The notes: generated from the sequence alone by a model not told the origin. DNA of 58,042 bases from Planctomycetota bacterium (GCA_024229395.1 JAAESM010000050.1:1-58042); one strand, 5' to 3'. Shown: positions 42,717-52,480, counted from the first letter of the stretch. A program made the numbers and translations.

Positions 42717-43493
42717 ATGCCTAGCCCTGCCCCCGATGCTGCCCGACGCCGCGCTGCTGCCGAATGCCTACTGGAAGGCATGGTTGAGGCAGGTCTGGAT
42801 CTGGTTCCGCCAGCGATTGCCACGGCTCCCGCTGTTGCGGCCGAGGCTCCCGCAGCCGCAGCGCCGACCCCTTCCGTTGCTGCCGCGGCTGTAGTGGAGG
42901 CACCTACCGCCACTGTCCCTCAAGCCGAAAACCCCGATTTGGCGGTGATTGCGGCCTCCATCGCACAATGCAGCAATTGCGTGCTTGCCGAACAGCGCAC
43001 CCAAACCGTGCCTGGCGAAGGCCACCCACAAGCCCGCTTAATGTTTGTCGGCGAAGGCCCAGGTGCCGATGAGGATCGCAGCGGACGCCCTTTCGTGGGC
43101 GCATCTGGCCAATTACTCGAGAAAATCATCGAGAACGGCATGGGGCTTTCGCGCCAGGAGGTCTTTATCGCCAACGTGGTGAAATGCAGGCCACCGCAGA
43201 ATCGCACTCCGCAGCTCGACGAAGTGAGCAGTTGTAGCCCCTATCTAGAACAGCAAATCGCCGCCGTGAAGCCAGAGTTGATTATCGCGCTCGGCAGGCC
43301 GGCAGCCCATTATTTGCTCGACACCACCGAGGCCGTCGGCAGTTTACGCGGCAAAATCCTCAAAAGACCGCAAGGCGGCCCCCCTATCTTAGTAACGTAC
43401 CACCCAGCTTTTTTGCTCTACGAACCGGCCCGAAAAGCCGATTGTTGGGCGGATATCCAGGTTGCAATGCGTTTTCTGGGCCTCGGCCAATGA
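42717..43493 (+). CDS. Uracil-DNA glycosylase, family 4 ([4Fe-4S])
   Basis: The protein has 258 residues from ATG 42717; the longer frame from 42621 runs into the divergent gene. Residues 1-75 are Ala/Pro-rich and probably disordered. The enzyme domain has CSNCVLAEQRTQTVPGEG, 'MFVGEGPGADEDRSGRPFVG' (the GEAPG-type catalytic segment, here GEGPG), VVKCRPPQNRTP, a third Cys in 'SSCSPYLEQQI', and LVTYHPAFLL. The four Cys bind a 4Fe-4S cluster. It removes uracil from DNA in base-excision repair. It is divergent from the operon at 42627. Confidence 0.93.
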   Translation: MPSPAPDAARRRAAAECLLEGMVEAGLDLVPPAIATAPAVAAEAPAAAAPTPSVAAAAVVEAPTATVPQAENPDLAVIAASIAQCSNCVLAEQRTQTVPGEGHPQARLMFVGEGPGADEDRSGRPFVGASGQLLEKIIENGMGLSRQEVFIANVVKCRPPQNRTPQLDEVSSCSPYLEQQIAAVKPELIIALGRPAAHYLLDTTEAVGSLRGKILKRPQGGPPILVTYHPAFLLYEPARKADCWADIQVAMRFLGLGQ

Positions 43494-43718
43494 TCTTACA
43501 AGGTTTTCCCAGAGGGTTGGAAACTTCAACTTCTTGTAGAACTATCAACCTCACCTTTGACGCGTAGCCGCGCGTCGCCATAATCTCTGGTCGGCCCGTG
43601 GCTCAGCCTCGCCGGTCGACCCTGGCTTCGTTGTAAGCCGCTAATTCCCGCTACACTTGCGACTGCTTCCCCATCCTGGGGATTTGTCCCAGCTAACGCC
43701 CCTTCCCAAAAGAACTCG

Positions 43719-46304
43719 ATGCGCCCTGACAGGAAGACTCTGTTGCTCCCATTTTTGCTTCTCGGTGCTTGCACCTCCCCGCAAGCAGAGATTAAAGATG
43801 GTGAATACCAACTAGCCGATTCATCTCCACAACTAGTTGTGGAACCAAACCAAGATGGATTAGCTCAGCAAGACGCCACCGCCGAGGGCGCTGCTGCACT
43901 CATTAAGGCAAAGGGAGAGAAGAACGCTCTGGTTGCGAAGAGCTACGTTGACATGGGTAACGACGCTTTCGAGCGTGGTGACTACGTCGGCGCTGGCGTC
44001 CACTACGCAGAGGCTTCTCAACTCGACCCGACCAACGTCGCCGCTCGTGATGGCATGCGTCGCTCGCAGCTCGCTGCAGCCGACCAGCCTTACGACATTG
44101 ATACCGCCGAGAACGCCCTTGATGAAGTCACCCGTCGTCATGCCGCCAACCGCGTTCGCGTGGAAGGTTTGGTACGCGAAGGCGACATCGCAATGGGTCA
44201 AGGCGACTTCAACACCGCAGTTGAGCGTTACACGATGTCGGTTCAGGCGCTGTCCTACAGCCCGAACCTTGCATACGGTTACCTCGAAACTGGCTTGGTT
44301 CAAGGCAAGTTGGATGAGGCTGTTGCCGCACGTAATGGCGCAGAGCAAGCAACCCGCGACGCCAACGCAATGGCCGCTGCAAGTGATGCTGCTGAAGCTG
44401 TCGCCGCCCGCGACGCTTACAACGCTAACTTGATCGCCAAGCACCTGACGGATGCAAACGAGCAGTTCATCGCTGGCTTCCCAGCCGATTCGGTTGAGAC
44501 CCTCGACATGCTGCTGCGCATCGATCCAGGTAACGAAGACGCGATCTACCTACGTAGCGTCGCACTCGAGGCTGCACACGCCAACCGCCAGGACAAGACC
44601 TCGGCCGCATTCGCTGAAGAGTGGAAGCGCACCTTTGAGGACCTGCGTCACATGGCAGTGCCTCCTGGCCAGTCTTACAGCTACGACGAGGCCTACTGGA
44701 CCAACACGGTCAATGTACGTAAGCCACTCGACCAGCTCGAAGTAACCGCTGAGATGGATCCCGAGGAGCTGCGCATCCGCACTGCCCTCGCTGATACCAA
44801 GATCATCCCTAACTTCGATGACACTCTAGAGGAGATCGTTCCTAACCTGCAGGCCTTCACCAAGGTCAACTTCGTGATCTCACGTGCAGTACAGGATGAC
44901 ATCGACGAAGACATCAAGACCATTCGCTTGCCATTGAAAGAAGCCATGAGCGTGGATCGCATCATCCGCATCATGGAAGACTTGATGAACAACGAGGTCC
45001 GCTTCGTGATCCGCAACGGTGCGGTTCAGGTGATGACTGCTGAAGAAGCAGATACCGAGTCCATCACGCGTCAGTACGAAGTACGCGACATCGTCCGTCC
45101 GATTAAGGACTTCCCCCTGCAAGAGTTCAACCTCAACCCCTCCGGCGGCATCGATGCCGAGGAAGAGGAACTTCCTGAGCCAGAGGCCACCATCCTTGGC
45201 GATGATGACCTGATCGAGATGATCACCACTTCGATCGACCCAGACTCCTGGGACGGCGAGACTCACTCGGCAAACATCGAGAACGGAACCTTGATCATCC
45301 GTCACCGTCCTGAAGTTCAGGCCGTCGTGGCGCAGATGCTCGAAGACCTGCGCGTGCCGGCCAACATCATGGTCGACATCAAGGTGCGCTTCATGCGCGT
45401 TGAAGATTCCTTCTTGCAAGACGTGGGCGTGGACTTCCGCGGCCTCGGTAACGACTCCACTTCCGGTGCTGCCGGTAAGGGCGACGACCTGGTATTCGAC
45501 GACTTCGGCACCAACCCAGGTTCGCCTGGCGCGCCGGGCACCCTCGGTACTGGTTCCGATAGCGGCATGATCTTCCGCGAGGCAAACGACACCGTCGGCA
45601 TCTTGAGCCGTTCGGAGCACCTCTACGACAGCAGCCTCGGTGGCGATGACACCATGACCAACTCCGGTGGTCTGGCCATGCAGTACACCTGGCTCGACGA
45701 CGCCCAGCTGGAGATGATTCTGCAGGCCGTACGTAAGTCGAAGCGCTCTGAGTTGGTTGTTGAGCCTAGCTTGATGGTCTACAACACTGCCCGCGCCAAC
45801 CTGGTCGTGGCCAACCAAGTCTCCTACGTGTCGGACTTCGACGTGGAGATCGCTTCCAGTGCTGCAATCGCCGACCCGATCGTTCGTGTCGCTAACGATG
45901 GCGTGTTCCTGGATGTTCGTCCGGTTGTCACTGCTGACCGTCGCTTCGTTTGGATCGACGTCCGCCCCACCGTTGCAAACCTGCAACGTCCAATCCCAAC
46001 CTTGCAGACCTCACTTGGTGTAGGTACTCCTGTAACACTGATGCTTCCTGAGCTTGAACTGCAGAAGATCCGCACCCGTGCGATCTTGCCAGACGGCGGC
46101 ACTTTGCTGCTCGGCGGCATGAACGTCATCAAGGAGCAGGAGATGGTTTCGGGCATTCCTTTCTTGAGCCAGATTCCAGTCCTATCGTTCTTCTTCTCGC
46201 GTAAAGGCACTTACGAGTCCTACCAGAAGCTGATCATCTTGTTGACTGCTCACATCATCATCCCGGAAGAGAAAGAGCCGGGTGACCTCCCGAAAGGCTT
46301 CTAA
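43719..46304 (+). CDS. Secretin-domain outer-membrane lipoprotein with TPR-like N-terminus
   Basis: The protein has 861 residues. Lipobox LLLGAC puts the lipid-modified Cys at 18. Residues about 60-290 are helical repeats of TPR type (YVDMGNDAFERGDYVGAGVH; 'REGDIAMGQGDFNTAVERYT'). An STN/N0-like domain follows at about 365-440 (VNFVISRAVQDDIDEDIKTI). The secretin core occupies about 535-850: VDIKVRFMRVEDSFLQDVGV, 'LPDGGTLLLGGM' and GIPFLSQIPVLSFFFSRK, which are secretin signatures. Such proteins form large ring channels in the outer membrane (type II/III secretion, type IV pili). No GspE/PilB ATPase is encoded nearby. It is followed by a strong terminator. Confidence 0.88.
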   Translation: MRPDRKTLLLPFLLLGACTSPQAEIKDGEYQLADSSPQLVVEPNQDGLAQQDATAEGAAALIKAKGEKNALVAKSYVDMGNDAFERGDYVGAGVHYAEASQLDPTNVAARDGMRRSQLAAADQPYDIDTAENALDEVTRRHAANRVRVEGLVREGDIAMGQGDFNTAVERYTMSVQALSYSPNLAYGYLETGLVQGKLDEAVAARNGAEQATRDANAMAAASDAAEAVAARDAYNANLIAKHLTDANEQFIAGFPADSVETLDMLLRIDPGNEDAIYLRSVALEAAHANRQDKTSAAFAEEWKRTFEDLRHMAVPPGQSYSYDEAYWTNTVNVRKPLDQLEVTAEMDPEELRIRTALADTKIIPNFDDTLEEIVPNLQAFTKVNFVISRAVQDDIDEDIKTIRLPLKEAMSVDRIIRIMEDLMNNEVRFVIRNGAVQVMTAEEADTESITRQYEVRDIVRPIKDFPLQEFNLNPSGGIDAEEEELPEPEATILGDDDLIEMITTSIDPDSWDGETHSANIENGTLIIRHRPEVQAVVAQMLEDLRVPANIMVDIKVRFMRVEDSFLQDVGVDFRGLGNDSTSGAAGKGDDLVFDDFGTNPGSPGAPGTLGTGSDSGMIFREANDTVGILSRSEHLYDSSLGGDDTMTNSGGLAMQYTWLDDAQLEMILQAVRKSKRSELVVEPSLMVYNTARANLVVANQVSYVSDFDVEIASSAAIADPIVRVANDGVFLDVRPVVTADRRFVWIDVRPTVANLQRPIPTLQTSLGVGTPVTLMLPELELQKIRTRAILPDGGTLLLGGMNVIKEQEMVSGIPFLSQIPVLSFFFSRKGTYESYQKLIILLTAHIIIPEEKEPGDLPKGF

Positions 46305-46318
46305 GACCGGGAAACCGA

Positions 46319-46354
46319 ACGGCCGGAGGCGCATAGACGCTTCCGGCCGTTTTT
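46319..46354 (+). terminator. Rho-independent terminator after the first secretin gene
   Basis: A 13-bp stem with one G-U pair (ACGGCCGGAGGCG with CGCTTCCGGCCGT) and a 6-base loop is followed by a run of Ts. It lies 15 bases after the secretin stop and ends that transcript, so the TPR genes downstream probably have their own promoter. Confidence 0.9.
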
Positions 46355-46397
46355 ACATCACACCGAGAACGATTCAGCCCACTAAACCACCTCTGGC

Positions 46398-49232
46398 ATG
46401 CTAGCCCTCAGTTCCGGATTAATCCTCAGCCTCCTGGCGATACCGCAAAGCGGCGCCGACACCATGGCCTTCAAAAATGCCGAAGCGGCACGGGCCATTA
46501 CCGCAGAATTCAGTCTTGACCATTGGTCGGAGAAGCTGCTTGAGCGTTCCCTAGCGGAGGCCAATAGCCCCGAAGGGAAGTCCGAGTTGTTGCTTGCCCG
46601 TTGCGATGTCTTACGACTGAAGGCAAACCGCAAGATCAACGACAACGAGCGTTTGCCTGCACTTGGCGACGCCGGCACTGCCTATGTCGACTTCCTCGCC
46701 AGCTCCCCTGGCGCGGAACGCACGGTCTCCGCACAGAAGAACCTCGGCGCCTTGTCGAAGTCCTACGGCGAGACTCTGGTGCGCATGATTGAAGACGGCG
46801 CGATTACTGGCGACGAGCGCCAAGCCGCAACTGACACTGCAGCGGCGATCTTCAAGACTGCGTTGGCCGGCATGAACACCGTGATCAATGAGTTCGAGAA
46901 CGCGGATGAGGATACCCAGAACCTCATACGTTACACGATCTACTTCCCGACCGTGTTCAACCGTGCAATGGTTTACCTGTATTGGGCGCAACTGCATGAG
47001 GCTGGGTCCCTGGATCGCGATCAACGCGCCAACCAGGCGATCGATGCACTTGGTGATTTCGCTTTGGGTGCGCCATTCCTGCAGTCGCAGTTGGCTTACA
47101 AGGCGATGGGTGATTGCTATGTCACCTTGTCTTCTTACGAGGATGCCAGCGATTACTACATGTACGTGGTCGACAACATTCACCAGCTCGTCAGCGAGCA
47201 AGGCAATGAGTTGGATGCGGGTTACCGCGATTTGCTCAATGAAGTCGTGCAAGAGACCAACCACGGCATGATGAAGATGGCGCTAGCCTCTGGTCAGTTG
47301 AGTCAATTCTGGGAAGTCTACAACGGCATGATCTCGTGGCTAGACGAGGAACGCATCGATGCTGGGCGCTCAGGCTATGAAGCCATGCTCACCGCTGCCG
47401 ATCAGATGGTGCTCGAGGGACGCGCCATTGAAGCGATCGAGTTGTCCGACATGATCGCCAAAGACAACGCCAACAGCCCACTGCGCTTGAAGGCAAACGC
47501 TGTCATGGGACGTGCAATCGCTGTAGCCCCACTGGATGCAGACATTCCTCTGGACGTGCTCTACGGCGCTGCTGAGGGTGCCTTCTTCCAGAAGGACTTC
47601 ACCGCTGCCATCGACGGCTTCCGCTTGCTGCTCCCCCGCCTTGCCGGATCGCGTGACGCCGAACAATACGGTGCACATGCGTACTACCTGCTGGGTGTTT
47701 CCTGGGCTCGTCTGGACATGCCTCTGCTCGCTGCGGTCTCTCACCAGATCGGCGTCGAGGATTATCCAGATGACGAGGAATGGGCCAAGAAGAACGTCGA
47801 GAAGTGGCAGCAAGCTGCGACCTTGTTCTACAACCGCAACACCGACGATAAGGTCCTCGCCAAGTACAACGAAGATGCTGTGGCGAAAGCTCAAGAGATC
47901 GGCGTTGGCGGTGACGACCTGCAGTTCCAGCAGGCCAAGAACGCTCATTCTCAAGCCACCAAAGCGGTACGCGCCAAGGCTGATGGCGGCGAGATCAAAC
48001 GCCTCTACTCCAAAGCGATCCGCGCTTATGAGAAGGTCAGCACCGATAGTGCTAACTATGAGCGCGCCCTTCTTGCGATTGCCATCTGCGAGAACGAGAG
48101 CATTCCTCTTGATCCCACGGCTGCTGACCGCGCTTTGGCCCTGTTGCTTGACTTCAAGAACAACTACTTGACGGATCCGGCGAACGCTCCCCAAGATCCC
48201 TTCGGGCGCAAGACTCGTAAGGAAACGGAACCTAGCTGCATCTTCTACCTCGGTCATACCTACCGTCAAATGGCCAAGGCTGGCGATCTTGGTGCTTGGC
48301 AAGAAGTCATCAAAAGCTACGAAGGCTTCGTTGATGCTTTCCCGGAGCAGCCGGACTTGACGCACGCTGGCATGAGCTACCGCGTCGATGCCTTCCTGAA
48401 GATGGGCAAGCCTAATCTTGCGATTGCCGAATACGAGTTGATGTTGGCTGTGCCTGCAGTCAAGTCGCGCCTGTCGATCGCTGGTTTCTACTTGTACAGC
48501 TATTACACCGGCCTGATCAAAGAAGCTCCGGAAGACGTCGACCCTGCGGAACAGTTGGCTTGGTTGCAAGAGCAAGCCAAGTACATGGAGTACTACAACC
48601 GTTACAGCCGCAGCCCTTGGCTTGGCAACTTGGTCGCGGAAGCAGACTTGTGGGCAGCACTTGGTGCCTTCGATAAGTCCGTGGTGCTGTTCCAACGCGT
48701 GATGGATGATTACAGCGGCGACGCCAGCTACTCTGCAGCGATGGACTTCAAGGTCCGCATGGGTTTGATCGAATCCCTGCTCCAGACTCGCAAGGTCGGC
48801 ATGGCCGCACCGCTGGTCGAGAAGGTCATGGCCGAGAAGCCGAACAACCTGCGCGTGATGAACGCGGTCGTAAAGGTGAAGGCTGGCTTCCTGGTCTACG
48901 AAGACGAGAAGGTCATCGAAGTTCCTGGCGAAGGTACTCCAGAAGCACTGGCTTTGGCCTCGCAGATGGTCACCAAGCTGGTGCAACTTGCCAAGGCGAA
49001 CGCCGGCAAGATTGAGCCGCCGCTGAACTACTACTACTACCCCGCTTGGTGGGATGCGAAGTTGATGCAGGCCTACGTGCTGTACCAACGCAGTCAAACC
49101 ATCGCCGAAGACGTCGGCAAGCACAAGAAGATGGTCGAAGGCCTACAGCGCCAAGATCCAACTCTTGCTGGCGAACTGCCTGGCGCAGGCCCACGTATCT
49201 CTGAACCACTCCGTTGGCTCCTGGTCCACTAG
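46398..49232 (+). CDS. Large exported TPR-type repeat protein
   Basis: The protein has 944 residues with a signal peptide (LALSSGLILSLLAIPQSG). The rest is almost all helical with repeated two-helix units, for example 'LQSQLAYKAMGDCYVTLSSY' near 235, YLLGVSWARLDMPLLAAVS near 435 and 'LGHTYRQMAKAGDLGAWQEV' near 620. This is a solenoid scaffold likely in the periplasm. No enzyme motif is seen. The start GTG/ATG choice is ATG 46398. It is followed 4 bases later by a second TPR gene, both between the secretin and the ExbBD genes. Confidence 0.8.
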   Translation: MLALSSGLILSLLAIPQSGADTMAFKNAEAARAITAEFSLDHWSEKLLERSLAEANSPEGKSELLLARCDVLRLKANRKINDNERLPALGDAGTAYVDFLASSPGAERTVSAQKNLGALSKSYGETLVRMIEDGAITGDERQAATDTAAAIFKTALAGMNTVINEFENADEDTQNLIRYTIYFPTVFNRAMVYLYWAQLHEAGSLDRDQRANQAIDALGDFALGAPFLQSQLAYKAMGDCYVTLSSYEDASDYYMYVVDNIHQLVSEQGNELDAGYRDLLNEVVQETNHGMMKMALASGQLSQFWEVYNGMISWLDEERIDAGRSGYEAMLTAADQMVLEGRAIEAIELSDMIAKDNANSPLRLKANAVMGRAIAVAPLDADIPLDVLYGAAEGAFFQKDFTAAIDGFRLLLPRLAGSRDAEQYGAHAYYLLGVSWARLDMPLLAAVSHQIGVEDYPDDEEWAKKNVEKWQQAATLFYNRNTDDKVLAKYNEDAVAKAQEIGVGGDDLQFQQAKNAHSQATKAVRAKADGGEIKRLYSKAIRAYEKVSTDSANYERALLAIAICENESIPLDPTAADRALALLLDFKNNYLTDPANAPQDPFGRKTRKETEPSCIFYLGHTYRQMAKAGDLGAWQEVIKSYEGFVDAFPEQPDLTHAGMSYRVDAFLKMGKPNLAIAEYELMLAVPAVKSRLSIAGFYLYSYYTGLIKEAPEDVDPAEQLAWLQEQAKYMEYYNRYSRSPWLGNLVAEADLWAALGAFDKSVVLFQRVMDDYSGDASYSAAMDFKVRMGLIESLLQTRKVGMAAPLVEKVMAEKPNNLRVMNAVVKVKAGFLVYEDEKVIEVPGEGTPEALALASQMVTKLVQLAKANAGKIEPPLNYYYYPAWWDAKLMQAYVLYQRSQTIAEDVGKHKKMVEGLQRQDPTLAGELPGAGPRISEPLRWLLVH

Positions 49233-49236
49233 AACG

Positions 49237-50304
49237 ATGATCCTTAGTACTGCACTTCTACTTCCCCTACTCATGCCTGCGGAGCTTCCGCAGAGCCGCG
49301 TCAGCAAAGTTGACGGCGGTAGTGTTTCTGGTGAACTGACCGCCGCGGGCTTCGACAGCGTCACCCTCAAGGTTGGCGATGCTGACCGGGTCCTCGAAGC
49401 CAAGGATGTCCTTTCGCTGACTCCTGGTCCTTTGCCTGAGTTGATCAGCAAAGGTGAGTCCTTCATTCTCAGCCAAGACTTCCAGAACGCAGCCAACGCC
49501 TTCGAGGCCGCCGCTGCTGAGGAAGGTGCCTTCTGGGTAAAGCCATGGGCAAGCCTGCGTCATGCTGAGACTTTGCTCGTTTGGGCCAATGCCGACCGCG
49601 GTCGTGCTGGTGATGCAGCCAAGGCTTTCCGCACTTGGGCCGACGCCAACGCCGATAGCTTCTGGCTACCACGCGCCCAGATGGGCCAGGCCAAAGCAAT
49701 GGCAATGTCCGGCGATGTCGATGGCGCCACCACGCTGATGCAGCAACTTTCAGATACTGCATTCGAAAAGAACCTAGGTCGTCACGTGGAGCTCCACGTC
49801 AACCTGGTACGTTGCGAGGCCTTCCTGATCGGCGGTCAAGCCGAGGTTGCCCAAGCTCGCCTACGCGACTTGGTCACCAAACTCCGCGAGGCTGTCCAGT
49901 CTCCTGACACCCCTGTTGGTGCCAAGAGCCTGCTGACTTCCCTCTACTCCAGTTCGCAAGTGCTGCTCGGCGATGCCATCTACGCAAAGGATGGTGGTCG
50001 TGCCGCAGCAACCTACTGGGAAGGCCTTTCCAAAGATCGCAATGCTAGCGCCGACGTGCGCGCCGCTGCTTGGATCGGTATCGCCCAGAATGCCCGCGAA
50101 CAGGGCCAAGCACGTGAAGCTCAGCTTCAACTTGCCAAGGTGGTGGCTACTCTGCCCGCCAGCGATGAAATGATGGCTCGTGCTCTTTATGAGCTCGGCG
50201 AGGTTTCTAAGGAGTTAGGGAATAACCCAACCTCTGGCGATACCTATCATCAACGCCTGCTGGAGCGTTACCCAAGTACCTCTTGGGCCGCCAAAGTTCG
50301 CTAA
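49237..50304 (+). CDS. Exported TPR-like protein, partner of the large TPR protein
   Basis: The protein has 355 residues from ATG 49237, 4 bases after the previous stop; the longer frame from 49165 overlaps that gene. The signal peptide is MILSTALLLPLLMPAELP. Residues about 25-70 are a small beta domain ('VDGGSVSGELTAAGFDSVTL') of the kind that precedes TPR repeats in planctomycete proteins. Helical repeats follow (ALYELGEVSKELGNNPTSGD near the end). It probably assembles with the 944-residue protein in the periplasm. The family is not recognised further. Confidence 0.78.
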   Translation: MILSTALLLPLLMPAELPQSRVSKVDGGSVSGELTAAGFDSVTLKVGDADRVLEAKDVLSLTPGPLPELISKGESFILSQDFQNAANAFEAAAAEEGAFWVKPWASLRHAETLLVWANADRGRAGDAAKAFRTWADANADSFWLPRAQMGQAKAMAMSGDVDGATTLMQQLSDTAFEKNLGRHVELHVNLVRCEAFLIGGQAEVAQARLRDLVTKLREAVQSPDTPVGAKSLLTSLYSSSQVLLGDAIYAKDGGRAAATYWEGLSKDRNASADVRAAAWIGIAQNAREQGQAREAQLQLAKVVATLPASDEMMARALYELGEVSKELGNNPTSGDTYHQRLLERYPSTSWAAKVR

Positions 50305-50394
50305 ACCACCCCGATTCACTTGCTGAATTGAACCCGCAAACCGGGTAAATCCCCAGTCCTAGTGTCGAGCAGTTCCCCCTGAGCGACAAGTTGC

Positions 50395-50400
50395 TAGAAT
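50395..50400 (+). promoter_or_regulatory. Possible -10 element (TAGAAT) before exbB
   Basis: TTGCTAGAAT ends 18 bases before the first ATG of the ExbB-type gene and 48 before the second. No good -35 is seen. Similar GCTAnAnT sequences lie before both secretin genes (43650-43657 and 52787-52794). Confidence 0.25.
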
Positions 50401-50418
50401 CCTCCTTCCCTGGAGCAC

Positions 50419-51162
50419 ATGCTCCAAGTACACAAGCGTCCAACCAAAATGTCCCGATTCCGTTACCTCATGCCGGCTTTGCTCGGTTTCATTGCTACCA
50501 ACACCTCACTTTTCGCGCAGGAAGCTGTTGAAGAAGAAGGTGGCACCGGTTTCCTCGAAGCGATTCAGGCCTCCGGTACCATTGGTTACCTGATTATCGT
50601 CATGTCGGTGGTCGCAATGGCCCTGATCATTGAGCACTTCATGACCCTCAAGCGCGAGAAGCTCGCTCCACCAGAGGTCATCGACGAAGTAGAAGAGCTC
50701 TTCCAGGAAGGCAACTACCAAGAGGCTCTTGAGGCCTGTGAAGCCAGCCCTTGCTTCTTCTCCAACGTGACCGCCGCGGGTATCCGCAAGCTCGGTCACC
50801 CATTCGCAGCGATCGAGAAGTCGATCGAAGAGATGGAAGACGAAGAGAGCATCAAGCTCCAGCAAAAGATCGGCTGGTTGTCCTTGATCGCAGGTATCGG
50901 CCCAATGATGGGTCTGTTCGGAACGGTTACCGGAATGGTTGGCGCGTTCGCGACGATTGGTTCTGCTGGAGCTGGTGGTGTAAACCCATCTGACTTTGCA
51001 GCAGACATCTCTTTGGCACTGATGACCACCGTACTGGGTCTGACCGTGGCTATCCCTACCACCGCTTTCTACGCCTACTTCCGCAACAAGGTCACCATGA
51101 CCTCGCTGGAAATCGGTGCTGTGGTTGAGGACATGTTCGAGCGTTTCCGCGCTGCTGACTAA
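50419..51162 (+). CDS. MotA/TolQ/ExbB-type proton channel protein
   Basis: The protein has 247 residues from ATG 50419, or 237 from ATG 50449. An N-terminal signal-like segment (YLMPALLGFIATNTSLFAQ) precedes the first core membrane helix at about 53-72 (TIGYLIIVMSVVAMALIIE). The large cytoplasmic loop follows, then the two conserved helices ('LIAGIGPMMGLFGTVTGMVG' and LALMTTVLGLTVAIPTTAF) with the channel Thr residues. It forms the stator of a proton-driven machine with the ExbD-type proteins encoded next. The extra N-terminal segment is also found in some ExbB proteins. Confidence 0.92.
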   Translation: MLQVHKRPTKMSRFRYLMPALLGFIATNTSLFAQEAVEEEGGTGFLEAIQASGTIGYLIIVMSVVAMALIIEHFMTLKREKLAPPEVIDEVEELFQEGNYQEALEACEASPCFFSNVTAAGIRKLGHPFAAIEKSIEEMEDEESIKLQQKIGWLSLIAGIGPMMGLFGTVTGMVGAFATIGSAGAGGVNPSDFAADISLALMTTVLGLTVAIPTTAFYAYFRNKVTMTSLEIGAVVEDMFERFRAAD

Positions 51163-51225
51163 GCACGCAAAAAGCGTTACCGACTGATTAACCACGACCT
51201 AGTCTGAGCTGAGGCTCAAAAAACA

Positions 51226-51852
51226 ATGTCAAGGCACGAAGCAGATACCGAAACCGAAGTCGACATGACCCCCATGATTGACATGACCTTCCTGCTGATC
51301 ATCTTCTTCATTATCGTTAACGATATGTCGCAGAAGGATCTGGAGGAGCTGAAATTGCCAATCGCAATGGAAGCTGGTCACGACGACCCACCAGAAAATC
51401 GCCCCGTACTCAACGTACGGTGGTTCCCAGCTGGCGGCGTGCCGAAATCCGTGATTGAGCACTATGCCGAACTAGGCATTGGCGTTCCTCCTGACCAGGA
51501 ATGGTCTGACATTGTCTGGAAGCGCAACATCCTGTACTACCCGTTCATGGACACTCAGGGTCGTACCGACCCTATCCGTAAGGGCCGTCCTGACTATTAC
51601 TGGAAGCTTGCAGAGACCATGAAGTTCGTCTGGGTGCCTGAGATGGCTACCAAGATGGATGACAAGCTGAACAAGATCTTGCCCGATGACCCGATTCTGA
51701 TTCGGGCTGACCGCAACACTCCGTTCAAGTACATCCAGAAGATCATGGAAGTCTGCACTCGTGAAGGCATCTTCATCTGGAAGGTTCAACTCGCTGCATC
51801 GGAAGACCCGAAAGTCGTCGATGCCCGTGAAAAGGCCAAGAAGAGCAAGTAG
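51226..51852 (+). CDS. ExbD/TolR-type protein 1, with enlarged periplasmic domain
   Basis: The protein has 208 residues. A short cytoplasmic start leads to the membrane helix 'VDMTPMIDMTFLLIIFFIIV', which contains the proton-carrying Asp (Asp19). A periplasmic domain follows. The ending 'ILIRADRNTPFKYIQKIMEV' is the standard ExbD fold closing segment (D-x-x-x-x-Y-x-x-I). Between about residues 50 and 130 lies an unusual insert (WFPAGGVPKSVIEHYAELG; KRNILYYPFMDTQGRT) that normal ExbD (about 140 residues) lacks. It is 63 bases downstream of the ExbB-type gene. Confidence 0.9.
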   Translation: MSRHEADTETEVDMTPMIDMTFLLIIFFIIVNDMSQKDLEELKLPIAMEAGHDDPPENRPVLNVRWFPAGGVPKSVIEHYAELGIGVPPDQEWSDIVWKRNILYYPFMDTQGRTDPIRKGRPDYYWKLAETMKFVWVPEMATKMDDKLNKILPDDPILIRADRNTPFKYIQKIMEVCTREGIFIWKVQLAASEDPKVVDAREKAKKSK

Positions 51853-51863
51853 AGGTCTGAGCA

Positions 51864-52400
51864 ATGACTAGAAGGCAAAAGAAGAAGTTCGAAGAGATCA
51901 ACCCAGACATGACGCCAATGATTGACGTCACGTTCCTGCTGCTGATTTTCTTCATCGTGACCTTGAAGTTCAAAGTTCTGGAGGGGCGCCTGGACGCTGC
52001 CCTTCCGAAGGACCGTGGTACCAGCACGTCGGAAGCTGAAGAGATCGAGAAGATCGACATCATGCTTTTCGTGGCTGACCCAGGTGAACTGAAAGATGAC
52101 CTGAACCCAAAGACCGGCAAGCCAACTGGCCTGCAGTCCTACGAAGGCCGCCGCATCCGCATCGAGATTGGTGCCAAGAAGTGGTACTACGAGCCATTCG
52201 ACCCAGAACGCAACACCGAGGATCCGCTGCCAGACTTGGCTCGTTTCCTGGAAGACGACGCTTACGACAAGACCGAGACTCCAGTCTCCATCGACGCGCG
52301 TAAAGGCATTGTTTACGGCGACGTAGTGGTTGTGCTCGACGTCATCGTGCGTGCCAAGTTCGAGAAGGTCTCCTTCGCAGGTACCTTCGAGCAAGACTAG
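51864..52400 (+). CDS. ExbD/TolR-type protein 2
   Basis: The protein has 178 residues. The helix 'MTPMIDVTFLLLIFFIVTLK' carries the conserved Asp near residue 18. The periplasmic part includes an acidic region (TSTSEAEEIEKIDIMLFVAD) and a closing ExbD segment 'VSIDARKGIVYGDVVVVLDV' (D-A-x-x-x-x-x-Y-G-x-V-V). It lies 11 bases after ExbD 1, so one ExbB-type and two different ExbD-type subunits are made together. A strong terminator follows the gene. Confidence 0.9.
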   Translation: MTRRQKKKFEEINPDMTPMIDVTFLLLIFFIVTLKFKVLEGRLDAALPKDRGTSTSEAEEIEKIDIMLFVADPGELKDDLNPKTGKPTGLQSYEGRRIRIEIGAKKWYYEPFDPERNTEDPLPDLARFLEDDAYDKTETPVSIDARKGIVYGDVVVVLDVIVRAKFEKVSFAGTFEQD

Positions 52401-52448
52401 GCAGCTTCGCTTTCCACTCGGGAGGAACACTCTCCTTCCTGTGTACTC

Positions 52449-52480
52449 AGACTCCTTCCCAGCTCCGGCTGGGGAGGAGT
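52449..52480 (+). terminator. Hairpin terminator after the ExbBD genes
   Basis: A 14-bp stem with one G-U pair (GACTCCTTCCCAGC with GCTGGGGAGGAGTC) and a TCCG loop is followed by CTTCAATTTC, a weak T-rich tail. It lies 48 bases after the second ExbD stop. Confidence 0.75.

Noticed and set aside
43494..43718. tRNA or other structured RNA gene between the glycosylase and first secretin
   Set aside because: Only a small hairpin (GACGCG/CGCGTC near 43559) is seen; no cloverleaf or CCA-type end can be drawn.
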